Part shown: piece after piece, positions 63,854-64,000 of the stretch | How the letters are laid out: the number at the start of each line of letters is the position of its first letter | How positions within the stretch are numbered: the first letter of the stretch is position 1 | From: Arthrobacter sp. MMS18-M83 | GTDB taxonomy: Bacteria > Actinomycetota > Actinomycetes > Actinomycetales > Micrococcaceae | Assembly: GCF_026683955.1 (NCBI RefSeq) | Contig: NZ_CP113343.1 | Location: forward strand, 2,108,001 to 2,172,000 | DNA length: 64,000 nucleotides | Direction of reading: 5' to 3' | Position numbers and translations under genes: made by a program | Notes under the pieces: model-generated | Database searches by the model: none | What the model saw: only the letters and a program-made list of their open reading frames with translations | Told to the model about the DNA's origin: nothing

Positions 63854-64000
63854 AAATAGATCCGGTGAGTCAATGCCCCTGTTGACCACTACATCCCGGA
63901 TCGCCTTGTCCAGATCGTCGCCGTAGAGCTTCTCGGCGACGGCCAGGTGCCCCCGCATGTGCTCGCGCGCGAGATCGCCGTCGCCGGCCAGGATCGCCTC
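63845..64000 (-). CDS. FCD-type GntR regulator, C-terminal end (runs off right edge)
   Basis: The last 51 residues are in the window and end at TAA (63847-63845). EAILAGDGDLAREHMRGHLA matches the last helices of FadR/FCD-domain regulators, where a His in such a helix helps bind metal and ligand. A tail ending DSPDLFDW follows. It is upstream of, and in line with, the sugar-acid operon, so it probably represses it until a sugar acid is present. Confidence 0.75.
   Translation of the reverse strand, partial: EAILAGDGDLAREHMRGHLAVAEKLYGDDLDKAIRDVVVNRGIDSPDLFDW

Overview
The window is 64 kb of high-GC DNA with actinobacterial codon use, frequent GTG/TTG starts, TGA-overlapping operons and lipoprotein-anchored ABC binding proteins. 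Together these suggest a soil member of the Micrococcaceae (Arthrobacter or Paenarthrobacter type). The genus is inferred from gene style, not proven. I see no rRNA, tRNA, CRISPR array or intact insertion sequence.

Layout. (1) 1-5.7 kb: the end of an ABC binding lipoprotein, small membrane proteins, an ArsR regulator beside a truncated SRPBCC gene, and a CitA/CitB-type two-component pair. (2) 5.8-30.8 kb: a large catabolic region. It starts with a taurine/nitrate-type ABC importer. Amidase, amidohydrolase, two PuuE-type (allantoinase-like) deacetylases, an Asp/Glu/hydantoin-racemase-fold protein, an XRE-cupin regulator, an HpcH-like aldolase and a cupin follow. Next come two A/B pairs of unusual metallo-beta-lactamase-fold proteins, an isochorismatase-type hydrolase, a complete peptide-type ABC importer, a class IV aminotransferase, a formamidase/acetamidase, a hydantoinase/dihydropyrimidinase and an aldo/keto reductase. 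The number of C-N hydrolases points to import and stepwise ring opening of a nitrogenous cyclic compound (imide, hydantoin or pyrimidine-like). The substrate cannot be named from sequence. A related operator-like motif (TAT[CT]GAA...CTTCA) recurs in five intergenic regions of this cluster.

(3) 30.9-32.6 kb: a secreted protein made of two near-identical repeats, and an MmyB-type regulator. (4) 32.6-40.6 kb: a dextran/isomaltooligosaccharide locus with GH66, an ABC importer, a GH13 alpha-1,6-glucosidase and a ROK regulator. (5) 40.6-46 kb: YCII and SRPBCC proteins, a wrecked GGDEF-EAL gene, PadR, cupin/TetR and a fatty acid desaturase. (6) 46.2-51.3 kb: araBDA with a LacI-type regulator and its operator. 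(7) 51.5-55.1 kb: a decayed accessory patch with a glycosidase 3' remnant, two small secreted proteins of unknown function, pieces of SSB and a phage/plasmid protein, an SOS-box-like palindrome, small orphans and a short GntR protein.

(8) 55.2-64 kb: a second carbohydrate-acid locus with a Gfo/Idh/MocA dehydrogenase, SDR, a DUF4185-like protein, a sugar ABC importer, SMP-30 lactonase and an enolase-superfamily dehydratase. It is preceded by the end of an FCD-type GntR regulator with a clear operator.

Main points for follow-up are the duplicated A/B metallo-beta-lactamase pairs inside the N-heterocycle-type cluster with its shared motif, the rearranged GGDEF-EAL/SRPBCC locus, and the unknown secreted gene pair at 51.9-52.9 kb.
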